Positions 36,714 through 47,531 of a stretch of DNA of 64,000 bases are shown piece by piece. The stretch is from Spongospora subterranea f. sp. subterranea. Taxonomy: Eukaryota > Endomyxa: Phytomyxea > Phytomyxea > Plasmodiophorida. Position 1 is the first letter of the stretch. Each line of letters begins with the position of its first letter. The notes under the pieces were generated by a model. The model ran no database searches, was not told the DNA's origin, and was given only the letters and a program-made list of their open reading frames with translations. The position numbers and the translations under genes are program-made. The stretch is from contig JAUGWO010000034.1 in the NCBI GenBank assembly GCA_049724395.1, positions 123,451-187,450 on the forward strand, given 5' to 3'.

Positions 36714-38237
36714 ATGCACTCTGACGACGAGAATCTGCCAATCAAGCCCAATAATGAGTCACATTCCAAGGAAAACGTGACCGATCTCTACGACAGCGAT
36801 CTGATCCTCTGCATCTGCCTTTGGGCGATCAGTTTCAGCCAAGGAATGCTGCAAAGCCTTCACGAGCACCTGACGTCGGATTTCAATGACGGCGGTCCAT
36901 CAGTGAAGTGGGCTCTGGCGATGTCGTTCCTGATCTCGAACGCCGTCAGTAATCCCGTCTGGGGATGGATCTGGTCGGTTCACACAGCGTTGGGCCATTT
37001 TTGAGAGGTTGTCACCTGAGCTGTTGGCTGTGTTTGTAGTGATAAACACGGTCATCGTATCGGATTATTGTCGGGATTGGTCCTATCTGTGTTCGGTTCA
37101 TCCCTGGTCGCCTATGCCCCCAACCTCACCGTTTGCCTGATTGGCCGGGCGGTATCCGGCCTGTGCGCCAATCTCAGTCTGCACCGGTCCTACCTCGGCT
37201 TCATCACCAACGGCAACAATCAAGCCAGGGCGTTCGGTACCTTATCCGGCATATTCGGATTAGCACAAACAATCGTTAGTGGTTATACTCGTTGACGTTC
37301 GACATTGTTACTGAATCTCAGCTAATCAGACGCATTTATTGGCGTTGATCCCAAAGAACTACCCAGAGGTGCTGCCATCCCAAGCCATGTTCATGGGTAG
37401 TTTGTCGATGATCGTCTCGTCCTCCACCCTGTTCCTCTGCGTCTTCCGCTTGCAATATATTGCCCCTTCGACCCAATCCCATTCCAAATCCGTCCGGACG
37501 CGCCACCCTAAACCATTACTGATCCGATACCGTTTGCCCATCATAGCCGCGTTCGCCTACGCATCGGCATCGTTCGTTCTAGTGGTATGTTGAACGCCAT
37601 CGGCCCCAGACTCGATTCCTTATTGTGTAAACTAGTCTCCTGATTACACCCTTCTGTCGGTTTTCATTGATCCAGTGACAGCGCCATACTTCTTGGCAAT
37701 TCAGGGTTGGCCATCACATAACATGTTTTTTTCAAACAGTTTTTTTATTGACTCTAAAAACTAGGGGCAGTACGAACTCTATCGACCATTTTTGTGTTCC
37801 CGGTTCTGTGCGCGCGATTCGGCGTGGTCCGTTTGAACATGTTCGGTACGGCGATGGGTTTGATCACAATCCCATCGGTGGCGGTCATGTCGTTGATTGC
37901 GAACCCTCTCGCCTGTGGTATCGCCGAAACGATCGCCTTCTCATTACGGGGCGTTGTCCTGTCGTTCGTCATCACAAGTTGCGCTGTTCTGATCAACAAC
38001 GGATCGCCGGCGAAGACCCGAAGCCGAGCGGTGGCGCTATCGCAATCGTTCGTGAGCATGTCCACCTTGGTCGCTGTGTCGATCATGACAGCGATCCATG
38101 GATTTGGCGTCGATATTGGCTTCCCCTTCTTGCCATTCGGCGTCCTCATGATATTATGTGCTGGGTCGACGCTGGCTGTGTCGTTTATCCCGAAATCGCT
38201 GAACCGCCCGTATCAAGAACTGCCTACGGCTCAGTAA
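36714..38237 (+). CDS. Major facilitator superfamily transporter
   Basis: The ATG at 36714 gives an acidic hydrophilic N-terminus (MHSDDENLPIKPNNE) before the first membrane helix (LILCICLWAISFSQGMLQSL). Further helices follow with short introns between exons: GLLSGLVLSVFGSSLVAYAP, VCLIGRAVSGLCANLSLHRS with the MFS GRxxxG-type motif, FGTLSGIFGLAQTI, then after a central loop LPIIAAFAYASASFVLV, RLNMFGTAMGLITIPSVAVM, GIAETIAFSLRGVVLSFVIT and LPFGVLMILCAGSTLAVSFI. The layout fits a 12-helix carrier of the DHA1/ZIFL-like kind. The substrate is unknown. The last exon from about 37770 to 38237 is GC-rich and its antisense frame is open, but the sense frame has the helices. It is convergent with ERV1. 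Confidence 0.85.
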
Positions 38238-38292
38238 AAAATGACCCAGTCTAATGACTGATAAATATCGATATATTTGAACATTGAGTTCA

Positions 38293-38891
38293 TCAACGGC
38301 ATGATCCATCGCTTGGCCCAGTCCTCCATCGCTCATCCACTTTGGCGCAGTCGAATAATGGCTTGTTTAGGCGTTTGTTGACGCGGTTGTGCAGTTGACA
38401 CATCCATTGCGACAATAGATGACGGGATCCAGTAGTGGGAGGGCGATTGGACAGATCTGCAATAAGGTGTTGACGACACGTGGCACATGGATAGAACTGC
38501 ATTTGCGAACCCCCAGTTATCACAAACGATATATGAACTATTGGGAAATACCTGAGCGAATCTATGCATGAACTCGGTCATGGATTCCTGTTCCCGTTTG
38601 CTGGGCTTGGCTGGGTAATATGCGGCCATGGTATGAAGCAATCCCCACGACGATCGACCTAAAGCAGCGCGATCCAGTGGGCAATCCGCCCTCGATTCCA
38701 CCTGCTAGCAAAACATGACCCATGGCAAAAACATCATTGCCTGATTGGTCTACAGGTGTGGGTGAATGGCCCCGATCGACTTGATCCGCTGCTGGATTGG
38801 CCCCAGGCAACCTAAACCCCCTTTTATGCAGAAACTCCTTCATGTCATCGCATACTCTGCAGGGCTCCGGTTCCGGCAGGTTAGCGGTCAT
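38293..38891 (-). CDS. ERV1: FAD-linked sulfhydryl oxidase ERV1/ALR
   Basis: ERV1 reoxidises Mia40 in the mitochondrial intermembrane space during disulfide relay import. The ATG at 38891 gives [20 protein letters not shown], carrying the distal CxxC shuttle pair. After a linker exon comes the catalytic domain: [20 protein letters not shown] and [15 protein letters not shown], then the active-site [11 protein letters not shown]. It continues [28 protein letters not shown] and the final GSC pair. Length is near 170-180 residues with introns of the usual size. All redox pairs of the family are visible. It ends at 38293, 55 bases from the convergent MFS gene. Confidence 0.93.
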
Positions 38892-39276
38892 CCTCTCGTT
38901 GGATATGGCGATTGCAGCGACTCAACGCCACGACAAGAACCGGCGCAATGCCAATCTAAAACTGTCCCCGATGACCTATTTATTACCCGCACGGATTTAT
39001 TCTGAACACCAACAACCTCTGCATTCCGACGAAACTGGAACCCCCATCAGACGCCAACAGAACATCAAGTCGTGTTGATTGGATGCAACGACAGGTGACT
39101 ATGGGAGGGGGCGGATTCCGGCTTGCAAGCGTGAAGCCTGGGGCAACGGTCTGTGCCCAGGTCAACCAGGTCTTCGAGACGTCGTACGACATAGCGATCC
39201 CTGATATCCCGTCTGAATGACGTAGAGCATGACGGAATCGAGACTTCGACATGATCATGTTTTGTTTGACACCTAG
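38892..39276. other. Spacer, possible upstream exon of the Myb/SANT gene
   Basis: A plus-strand frame from 39104 (MGGGGFRLASVKPGATV) stays open to about 39220 and might be an upstream exon of the next gene. It does not look like the missing first helix of the Myb/SANT-like domain, so I do not call it. Confidence 0.3.
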
Positions 39277-39654
39277 ATGCAAAACAGCTGCACAAAACAT
39301 TCAAACCATCTGAGGGATTGCAGTGGATTTAATTGGGACGACGAAAACGAGTTTCTACCGGCCCCTGACAGCACCTGGGAAGAGCTCACTCAGGTATCAT
39401 CTTCAACAGCGTCATCGTTTCCATTCATCTGTCTTTAGACACGTCCTGCTGCAAATCGGGTTCGAAACACGCCTTTTCCCATGTTCGATCAATTGGACAA
39501 CCTGTTCCAGGGCACCGTCGCGACAGTTCCCGGCCATGATTCGGAGAGTGCAACCATTTTGGCCCCAAATCCAGTGGAGGGCGAACCATGCATGCCCGAT
39601 GCGAATGAATTGGAAAACTGCTCCAACTTGTGGAGTGATATTGACCGTCTGTAG
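39277..39654 (+). CDS. Myb/SANT-like DNA-binding domain protein (Myb_DNA-bind_3 type), partial
   Basis: Two exons fit, from an in-frame ATG at 39277 to the stop at 39654, with a short intron ending at TTTAG near 39437. The first gives LRDCSGFNWDDENEF and PAPDSTWEELTQ. The second gives RPAANRVRNTPFPMFDQLDNLFQGT, followed by an acidic tail with DSESATILAPNPVEGEP. This is the second half of the Myb/SANT-like fold (SGFGWD, then D-x-x-W, then K-x-x-R-N-K-P-F-P-x-x-D-x-L). The first helix (trp-rich T-W-T part) is not visible, so the gene is either incomplete or starts in an unrecognised exon. Such domains occur both in host regulators and in the second protein of PIF/Harbinger transposons. Confidence 0.65.
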
Positions 39655-39762
39655 GCAACGCCGAGATGCCCGCAGGCAAAGCCAGGCCAGGCTCCAAAAC
39701 GGGCAGGAAATGGAATTGGCGAGATCTTGGTAGTCAATAATCGTCACGTATGTGATCATTGC

Positions 39763-40961
39763 TCATTTTTTTCTGATGATGCTGCTCATATTCGCAATCG
39801 CACCAGGATAGGTGAGCATACGCAGCGCCAATTTGATAAGAGAGACAGGAGAGTACGAGCAATCGCGAGCCGATGAATATTGACGAACGGCGGGTAGCGC
39901 CTCGACATTTGGTGAATAGTGACGACCTTGATAAAGCCCCTGCCACCGTATAATCCCCACCCGCCATTGCGTTATTGTCTCTATTGCATAGTGATGTTGT
40001 GTCATGTTCACATAATCCACGCTGTTCCCCGCCTTTGATTGAACGTGGCCCATCACCACCAATGCCATTCCGGCTGCCCGTACTGTAGTAGGTGTCATCG
40101 TTGTTCCCTTTCCAGACACTGTATAAACCACAATCGTCATTCAAGATTTTGTGGTTATCGTGTATCGGAAAATGCAAAACGTACTGGCTTCTTTTCCCAT
40201 TTTTGTTGCTCTTCTCTTGTCCGATATACTGTTTCAAGGTTTGACAGTTTGAGTTTAACTTGTTTGGTTGACACGTTTGATTGGCATCGAGAGTTGATAG
40301 CCAGCGTCAGCCGCGACCAACCCATTCGGGATAAATTGATGTTACCAGCATCAGAAACCAAGCGCGTTAATGCTGTCTTCTGGTCGAGCATGTTGGCCAG
40401 CCACGGTTGACAAGTTCGACTGGCGTCCACTAGAGTAACCGCTATAGCTCCACATTGCAGTCATCGTTACCACATTTATGGGCCCCTCAACACTGTGTGA
40501 CCGATGTACAATCGTTATATTGCACAAGGCTGTTGCGTTACTGTTGTCCCTGGTCCCACTCCTCAATGTGAAACGTGTGCTCATACGTTGCTGTGATCGT
40601 TACGACCTTGATAGAGCCCGCTGACACCGCATAACCACCGTCAAATCACTATTGTCGATATCGCCCCAGGGAAGTTCACACCTTCTGGCTGTTAGGGGTA
40701 GGGTGCAGCTGCTGGCCCAGGCGATCAATCGTTCAGCAATATCTTGTACACTACCGAAGTCGGGCTGAGCCATGTCGTCATCGTCCAAGGCCCGGTCGGG
40801 ATCCCCCGATCCTCGCCCAGCAGCCAAATCGCCAGAGCTTCTGGCATCGCACTACGAACGAAAAATGGTTCGTCGACGGGTGAAGCAATTTTTCCACCGC
40901 TGATTTTGTGTACAAGGTGAGGATGATAAAAAATCTGCGAAAATTGGAAGAAGCTGGTCAT
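39763..40961 (-). CDS. Uncharacterised gene with repeated modules (exons not resolved)
   Basis: I do not recognise this protein. The minus strand from 40961 downwards contains coding-looking exons with WASSCTLPLTARRCELPWGD, then GSIKVVTITATNATALCNI (across a 46-nt intron) and SVEGPINVVTMTAMWSYSG. Further down, near 39930, another exon carries GFIKVVTI. The G-x-I-x-V-V-T motif recurs at least three times, and DNA around two copies (near 39925-39965 and 40605-40650) is visibly similar. Cys and Asn-Ala-Thr/Asn-Ile-Thr sites suggest an extracellular beta-rich protein, but no signal peptide was located. Some proposed introns are only about 20-30 nt, so the model is tentative. Confidence 0.35.
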
Positions 40962-41049
40962 ACTAAAGAAGCGGCAATGGAAGCACTGATCGCCTGTAAA
41001 AATAGCTTAGGTGATATAAATTGGTGAAGCTGCAAAATATGTTGAGTTT

Positions 41050-41613
41050 ATTCCAGCCAAGGCCAATCCAATAAATATGTCCAGCAACTATCAGAAGGCG
41101 CTACCAGCGAAACCCTGCCGTGGTTTACAGCAGCGTCTGATGAATTCCCGCCCCCTTCTCCAACGAAACCGCCAACTGCTGATGCTGTCACATTTCGTGA
41201 TCTGCCAATATGCGGTTGTAGCGGCATATTTGCCAACTGCAAATTTTTTATATCCTCTACCTAGGCCCCCAATTCAGTCGTAAACATGTGAAAAATTCCA
41301 ATTTGCCGCCAATGAGGAAGTCATCGACGACGTGTCCGCCAACATCTGCTTCTGGGTCGGACACCGACGGGGAGTCTGAAGTCCCAACCGTAGGAGATAG
41401 AAGGAAGTAGGTATCTTTGGTGAAAAGGATGCAATTGATTGCATCCTCACACACATCAGAGATTTCAGATTGTACCTTCCAGAACGACCGTGTATCAATA
41501 CACACGACAGAAAAGTCCATCAATTACATACATGAAAAAAACAATTTTGGGGTAGTGAACTTACTCACAGCGGGGACAAAAGAGCAGAATGGTGACATCG
41601 TAATTGGGTTCAT
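41050..41613 (-). CDS. Unassigned small protein
   Basis: From an ATG at 41613 (MNPITMSPFCSFVPA) a strong donor (GTGAGTAAG) near 41568 leads to a long second exon with VQSEISDVCEDAINCILFTK, SPTVGTSDSPSVSDPEADVG and VVDDFLIGGKLEFFT. A further intron of about 48 nt could join it to an exon ending near 41050, where two frames are open; I cannot choose. The product is acidic, Ser-rich and lacks a recognised domain. It lies 69 bases downstream of the QTRT2 stop on the same strand. Confidence 0.4.
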
Positions 41614-41681
41614 CTCGAGGATGATGGAAGGTAGTCCATAAACAGCAAAATAGATAATGTTTATATAACGAGACGGAACAA

Positions 41682-42908
41682 TTAACAGGACCGACAATCC
41701 GAAAACCTGTCGAGGTACGATGGCAGCTGATCAGATTCAATAGCCTTTCTGACGCCCGTAAAGAACGAGTTGATCTGATGCAGATTATGGGACATGAGCA
41801 GGACGTGCGCCAGCAGGTCATTGACAGTGATCAGGTGATGGATATAGGCTCGGGAATGGCGACCCTCGCCACACGCCAGGCAGCAGCAATCGGCATCGAT
41901 CGGCAATAGATCGTGGATGAAACGGGATTTCGACATGTTCACGAAACGATCAGAACCGGATTCGCCCAGACATAGCGCCATTCGTTTCCCTGTTAGGTCG
42001 GCGACCCAGCTTGATTCGAACAGGTCGATCCCATCGCGAACACAATTTACCAGCTCCTGGAACGATCGAACGCCCAGCGCCAGCCGAGCCTTGTCCTGGG
42101 GAATCAAATCGACCATCTCCGCCGTGGTTTTCCCGTTATTATCAGCCGTCAATGGAACGACATATCCGGCCAGATCATCATTATGGGCCTTGATCACGTC
42201 CTCATTCACCATTCCAAATACCGAGAGCGCCTCGCCAGGGATCACCTTCAATATTTCGCTAAGATACCCCAAATTCCTTCGGCATTGGCGCCGAGAAAAT
42301 GTTTCGGGTACGTCGCCCGATTTCGGGTCGAATCTATGCTGAGATTGCGGTTGAAGATCCATCATCGTGATCAATACATCCGGCTTGAACACCACAGCGG
42401 TTTTGGCGTAATCTTGAGGAGTCACTTTATAAACAGTTTGGTTGCTCTTCACTGCCGAGGTCCACAACCTTGAGTTGGATAACCCCTGGCACCCGTTAAT
42501 CGCTCTCAGCCCATAAATCGATATGGATTTGGCAATGGTCGATGTTGAATGCAGACAGGACGCCAGTCCGTCTGGGAACCGGTTAGAGAACTCCACAATG
42601 GCGTCTTCGTCAACCGAACGTTGCCCGGTCTTGATGATCATGGTCATGAACGATTCCATGGCCGTGTAGTAGGGTATGTATTGGCCTTGATCGCACACGA
42701 TCGGGTCGGCTAACGCCCCAGTCAAGTGCGGGATGGCGCCATGATCGGCCGGGACAATACAGGATGGTGTCTCAATCTCTCGTCCAGATACCGTCTTGAA
42801 TACCCCATATCTGCTCTTTCCACATATGGATCGAATCGTATACGACGATGAAGTCGCCATTTGCCAACTCGACCTTCTGGAAGAACAATCTTCACGGACT
42901 CTTTTCAA
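41682..42908 (-). CDS. QTRT2: Queuine tRNA-ribosyltransferase accessory subunit 2
   Basis: QTRT2 pairs with QTRT1 to replace guanine-34 by queuine in tRNAs for Asp, Asn, His and Tyr; it is the non-catalytic partner. One long exon of 408 residues runs to 41682. Family features are YGVFKTVSGREIETPSCIV, HLTGALADPIVCDQGQYIPY, TVYKVTPQDYAKTAVVFKPD, the DLIPQDKARLALGV segment (in place of the PRYLMGVG motif of catalytic subunits) and the zinc site CCCLACGEGRHSRAYIHHL. The start at 42908 (MKRVREDCSSRRSSWQMA) gives an untypical lead, and the next ATG (MATSSSYTIRSICGKSRYG, at 42857) fits family starts better. It is head-to-head with QTRT1. Confidence 0.9.
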   Translation of the reverse strand: MKRVREDCSSRRSSWQMATSSSYTIRSICGKSRYGVFKTVSGREIETPSCIVPADHGAIPHLTGALADPIVCDQGQYIPYYTAMESFMTMIIKTGQRSVDEDAIVEFSNRFPDGLASCLHSTSTIAKSISIYGLRAINGCQGLSNSRLWTSAVKSNQTVYKVTPQDYAKTAVVFKPDVLITMMDLQPQSQHRFDPKSGDVPETFSRRQCRRNLGYLSEILKVIPGEALSVFGMVNEDVIKAHNDDLAGYVVPLTADNNGKTTAEMVDLIPQDKARLALGVRSFQELVNCVRDGIDLFESSWVADLTGKRMALCLGESGSDRFVNMSKSRFIHDLLPIDADCCCLACGEGRHSRAYIHHLITVNDLLAHVLLMSHNLHQINSFFTGVRKAIESDQLPSYLDRFSDCRSC

Positions 42909-43001
42909 TCTCCGTGACCTGTGGCATGATCCCGACCGGGGTCAGTGGCTGATTGCGCCCAATATCAATAATATCGCCGAGATTGTCCTGGCAACGGTCA
43001 A
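42909..43001. promoter_or_regulatory. Shared divergent promoter, QTRT2/QTRT1
   Basis: Only 93 bases separate the outermost start codons of the two subunit genes (144 if QTRT2 begins at its second ATG). This short space must hold both promoters, so co-expression is likely. No TATA element is obvious. Confidence 0.6.
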
Positions 43002-44611
43002 ATGGCGAAGATGGAGTGGCCATTGCAGTTATCGATAGTGGCGAGATGTTCCACTACTAAGGCCCGTGTTAGCGATATGATATTGCCTCATATCACTGCT
43101 CGTTTACCCATGTTTATGCCGGTTGCCACCTCAGGTGTTATGAAAGGTATTATGTCCCTGTCGCTTTTTGCCAAAGAACAATTTTTCCCAGCAATATCGT
43201 TCTATTCTCTGGTCTTTATTTACAGAATCTTCGCGTTCACAATCTACTGATAATTTGTTTCACTATCGCATCGAAATTTGACATCTTCCTAGGTGTCGCT
43301 GTATCGCAGCTCGTTGATCTCGACTGCGACGTGATATTGGGCAATACCTACCATCTGGCACTACAGCCGGGAATCGACCTAATGAAGGATCGATACGGTG
43401 GACTGCACCAGTTTATGCATTGGGATCGCGGGCTGCTCACTGACAGTGGCGGGTTCCAGATGGTGTCGCTGGCGAAACTGATGAACGTCGACGAAGATGG
43501 CGTCAGATTCGTTTCCCATATAGATGGGGTCACCGAACTTTTCCTACGCCCTGAGGACTCGATTGCGATGCAAAACGCGATCGGTAGTGACATCATGATG
43601 CAACTTGATGACGTCGTGTCGTCGCTGACGACGGGCCCAAGGTAATATAAGAATTGGAAAACCGACAGCGTCAACGTAATCGTGTGCTCGATCGTGATCC
43701 AGAGTTGAAGAGGCGATGTGGAGAAGTATTCGTTGGCTGGATCGGTGTCTGGAAGCGCACACCCGACCTGTCGACCAGAATCTGTTCGCCATCATCCAGG
43801 GCGGGTTGGACCCCGATCTGCGCCGGATCTGCTGCAATGAGATGGTGAAGCGCCAATGCCCTGGATACGCTATCGGTGGTCTATCCGGTGGAGAATCCAA
43901 GGATGAGTTCTGGCGCATGTTGGTTCATATTTGTGTGTCTCTCTCAATGTTTCTCTGGTCTTATGTTGATGAAAACCAGTGTCACTTTGTGCACCGATTT
44001 GCTACCGGAGATGAAGCCAAGATATTGTATGGGAGTTGGATACGCTGAAGATCTCGTGGTCTGTGTCGCATTGGGCGTCGATATGTTCGATTGCGGTGAG
44101 TAATTCGCTCCCCGCCTTCCGATCTGGATTTTCATTGTGTGTTTTTGTAGTATTTCCCACTAGGACGGCTGTGAGTTGCACAGTCCCCATTGGCTCATTA
44201 TCAATATTCCCAGATCTGACATTGCTTTAGAGATTTGGAAACGCGTTGACCAGACGAGGTGCGTTGAACATGACGAGCGCTTCGTTCACGAACGATTTCA
44301 GACCGATTGACGAAAACTGTTCATGTTCAACTTGCCGGAACCATCATCGTAGTTTCATCAAACAGATGTTCTCATCGGGCGAAACGGGTGCATGCCATCT
44401 TCTTAGTGTGCACAACATCGCCTTCCAGATGAGCCTGATGTCCGATATGCGCGCCAGTATTGTCGAAGACCGTTTCCCCGAGTTCGTTCAGCAGTTCATG
44501 TACCAATACTTTAAACAGCGGCTGACAAAGACCGGTAAATCGCAGGGGGAAATGGCCTATCCTGCATGGGTTGTCAATGCGCTTCAATCTGTCAATGTCA
44601 ATTTGTTATAA
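43002..44611 (+). CDS. QTRT1: Queuine tRNA-ribosyltransferase catalytic subunit 1
   Basis: This is the catalytic tRNA-guanine transglycosylase subunit. Exons fit from 43002 to 43146, from 43293 to about 43641, and then three or more to the stop at 44609-44611. After [20 protein letters not shown] come [15 protein letters not shown], then [14 protein letters not shown]. Next is [13 protein letters not shown], the conserved Asp motif, and [18 protein letters not shown]. Then [70 protein letters not shown] and DCVFPTRTA with the nucleophile Asp. The zinc site is CSCSTC followed by a distal His (LLSVHN). All catalytic motifs are intact. The first intron (146 nt) is longer than most in this window. 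Confidence 0.94.
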
Positions 44612-44873
44612 ATCATTATATATTCAGTTTAAAGCGATGATTCTTGAAGATGGGGTCTGATATCTCCCCAGCCCAACAACGACGTGAAATCAAGCCAACG
44701 GGGGCCGCCATTGTGCCAAGTTCCCTCGGTGCAGTACGCCATGTGTTCCTGTAATTTGCTGCATTGACTGCATTCGGCCCCATGGGCAATGGGCGTGTTG
44801 CCAAGCCCAGTGTGCAGTTGTGACCGCCTGTCAATTGTCATGGTACTGTAGGTGTGACGGGGCCAACAAGGGG

Positions 44874-45671
44874 ATGGCGATTCGCCAGGGTAGTCCCCCG
44901 TCTACTCAATCAAGTTGTTCGGCCGCAGCCTTGAAACCTGCATCGAAACCGGGAATGGTCGAGCTGGACCACATCCAGGAAGGCGGCGGGGAACCGAATG
45001 TGTTTATCGCCAAATACGGCGAGAATCCCGACCTGAATCAATACTGGTTTCTCTCCTATCGCCATCGCACCGCCCTCTGATCGTGAAATGAATCTTGATA
45101 GGTATTCGCCCAATACGGTCAACACTCTCGTCGACGTGATTCAAACGATGTAATCCGAAGAGATGCGCATTTCTCTCAACACCTTCGTTGTTTTTCTCGT
45201 TGACGGACCCAATCGTGTCCGCCAACTCCGTTCTCCTGGATCTCGATCCGGGATTTGACGTTGATCGTCGTTGTCACCAATACGATTATCGATCCCCGGC
45301 CGATATCCCATCCCATCTACTCGGCCAATGCGACGCCGTCGTCATCGATCCCCCATTCATCACCGAATCGGTCTGGAGATCCTACGCCCAGACCGTCTCG
45401 TTACTGTTCGGTCCCTGTCAGGTCGGTAACGGTAGCGCCACCTGTAGCGCCATCCCCAAGTGGTTGACGGCCGTGTTGTTCCTTCGTTGTTGTGCAGGGC
45501 CGGGTCTTGCTGACAACGACGGCCGAGAATGGTGCCCTGATTGACGAGCTGTTCGGGGCGTCTCGGGCCGTATATAAACCATCAATACCTCATCTGGTGT
45601 ATCAATACGATATATTTGTTAATTTCGAGTCGGAATTACTGGACCATCATAATATAGAGATTGGAGAATAA
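44874..45671 (+). CDS. EEF1AKMT1: eEF1A lysine methyltransferase 1 / N6AMT2 family methyltransferase
   Basis: This SAM-dependent methyltransferase family methylates a lysine of elongation factor eEF1A (yeast Efm5). The first ATG in frame is at 44874, giving MAIRQGSPPSTQSSCS. The family signature follows: GENPDLNQYWYSPNTVNTLV (across a short intron), STPSLFFSL, VLLDLDPGFDV, then the catalytic motif AVVIDPPFITESVW (DPPF). The last exon reads GRVLLTTTAENGALIDELFG and ends with YQYDIFVNFESELL at 45671. The exon joint near 45150 is unclear: frames change there without a clean intron of normal size. A sequence error or an unusual splice site is possible. Confidence 0.82.
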
Positions 45672-45975
45672 ATATTCACGGCTTGATGAATCATAATATC
45701 GAGAAATTACGGATGGCGATAGTCAATTACGGCACAAAAGACCAGTATCTGCATGAGGTCATTTATCGACAGATATCCAAACCGTTAAGCCATGTCACTG
45801 CTTTTTGTCACCGAACTGTATCTATGAATTACCCTCCCAGCCCCCCAAACACGAATTTGATTCGGCGCTTAATGAAGAGGATATTTTTCCAGCGGAATAT
45901 CTGCCGAGCTGTTGATCTGGTACCAAATGATACAGTCTCTTAATCGGTGAAGTACCGTCGGAGTTGCATTTCAGA
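45672..45975. other. Spacer between EEF1AKMT1 and DOMON gene
   Basis: No supported gene. A plus-strand frame at 45683-45943 lacks any family resemblance and is probably chance. Confidence 0.35.
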
Positions 45976-47234
45976 ATGTCAATCGAAATCAATATGATCT
46001 GGATTAGTGTCTTTATCGTTTTATCATCTGTTCGAGCGGAGTTGATGTCTTTGAATATAAACAGCGACCAGAAACTGGCCATTGCCTATACCATCGACCG
46101 GCAGAATGACCTGATCTCGTTCACCGTGTCGGCCAACGTAAATGGCTATGTCGCCATTGGGTTCTCGCCAGACGGGGCCATGATCAACAGTCTGGCCGTA
46201 TCGGGCTGGGTTGATGGTGCCGACCACGTCGTCAACCAGTATTTCCTGTCCGATCAGGCCATTGACGGCATAATCGGTGCCGCCCAGCCGATGTTGGCGA
46301 ATACGTCAGTTGAAAATTTCGACGGTAATGATGACTGGTTTTCCCACAACGGATTCGCCCCTGAAACCTCGGCGTAGGCAGAACGACGATGAAGTTCAGC
46401 AGATCGATTTCCGATCCAACGCACCCGATCGAAGTCGACAACGATATTCACATGATCTGGGCTCTTCACGATTCCCTACCACAATTAGCCTATCACTCAT
46501 CGCGTGGGTCGTTCATCGTCAATCTGTCGTCGGGTGTGGTGTCTGGCTCGTCAACCGCCTCGGCCAGCGTCATCGCCCATGGTCGTTCCCACCCCATCGT
46601 CATCGGTCCCCTCCCCCCTCGCTGACGTTTTCCATGGCCTTCTCAGGAATCCTAATGGTGATCGCGTTCGGTCTACTGTTTCCCGCCGGGTCTGTACTGG
46701 TACGACATCTCCCCAGGGATTTCCCTCATCGAGTCCTATCACATCGTGTCGTCCAAGCTGTTGGGTTCACTTTGGCCATGTTATCCTTCATCCTGATCAT
46801 CGCCTTCAAACAGAACTCCATATTCACCAAGAGACATCATTTTTCCGGTTCAAAAAACATTCCGTTGAATTGGTCGCCCATTCCCTGATTGTTATTGTGA
46901 ACTAGTCGGTCATCCTTTATTGGGTTTGCTCATCATATTGGGCGTCGTGATCCAGACACTACTGGGGATCACAATACCCGATATCGGTCACCATTTTCGG
47001 CGAAAGCTGGTCCAGTTCCACAGAACCTTGGGATTTTTCGTCGTCTGCATTGGGCCAGTTATCGTCTTGTCCGGCCTGCTGCACTTTCAGGCGCAATATG
47101 GGTCACTGATGGATCCGGCGCTCATCGCCCATCTGGTCGTAACAGGATTGCTCTGGGCGTGGGCCATCTTTTTCGAAATGGGACTCATTCAACGGTTTGA
47201 CCATCTCCATCGTATATCCTCAACATCAATTTAA
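45976..47234 (+). CDS. DOMON-cytochrome b561 transmembrane oxidoreductase
   Basis: Proteins of this type move electrons across membranes, with a luminal heme- or sugar-binding DOMON domain joined to a cytochrome b561 core. The ATG at 45976 starts a signal peptide (MSIEINMIWISVFIVLSSVRA). The DOMON domain shows LAIAYTIDRQNDLISFTVSA and GYVAIGFSPDGAMINSLAVSGWV, then the HMIWALHDSLPQLAYHSSRG end. After an intron the b561 helices follow: FSGILMVIAFGLLFPAGSVLV, YHIVSSKLLGS, LGLLIILGVVIQTLLGITIP, LVQFHRTLGFFVVCIGPVIV and IAHLVVTGLLWAWAIFFEMGL. Candidate heme His residues lie at the H in FHRTLG and in the YHIV helix. The usual first HG motif is not seen in MAFSG. The architecture resembles FRRS1 and CYBDOM proteins. 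Confidence 0.82.
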
Positions 47235-47531
47235 ACGTCCATCTCGGTTTTAGGATATTTCCTGGAGAAGACCGTGGATCCAAACTGAGAACTCATCGGG
47301 TGGTCCTATAGTTGACAAGAACCTGTATAAACCCAAACCATTATAAAAAAATTCATGCGCCATCTCATTCCCAACAGTCCGATTGGCGGCTCTCTTGGTA
47401 CTTATATACTTATAACTAATCATCTCTTATAACTTATGAACTAGCGTCCGCGGATGTCGGTTCTATGGCTTATAACTTATTTATACTGTAATATATGAAA
47501 ACCGGAAATACGATGGTAATCAATATTGAGA
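47235..47531. other. AT-rich spacer between convergent genes
   Basis: This holds the 3' ends of the DOMON and glycosyltransferase genes. It has repeated ACTTATA-type words near 47400-47480 and no coding frame. Confidence 0.4.

Noticed and set aside
37754-38149. Minus-strand frame of 131 residues
   Set aside because: It is antisense to the last MFS exon, which encodes proper membrane helices.
39323-39733. Plus-strand frame of 136 residues
   Set aside because: It is out of frame with the Myb/SANT-like exons at the same place, which have clear family motifs.
46277-46888. Plus-strand frame of 203 residues
   Set aside because: It overlaps the DOMON-b561 gene in another frame and has no domain pattern.
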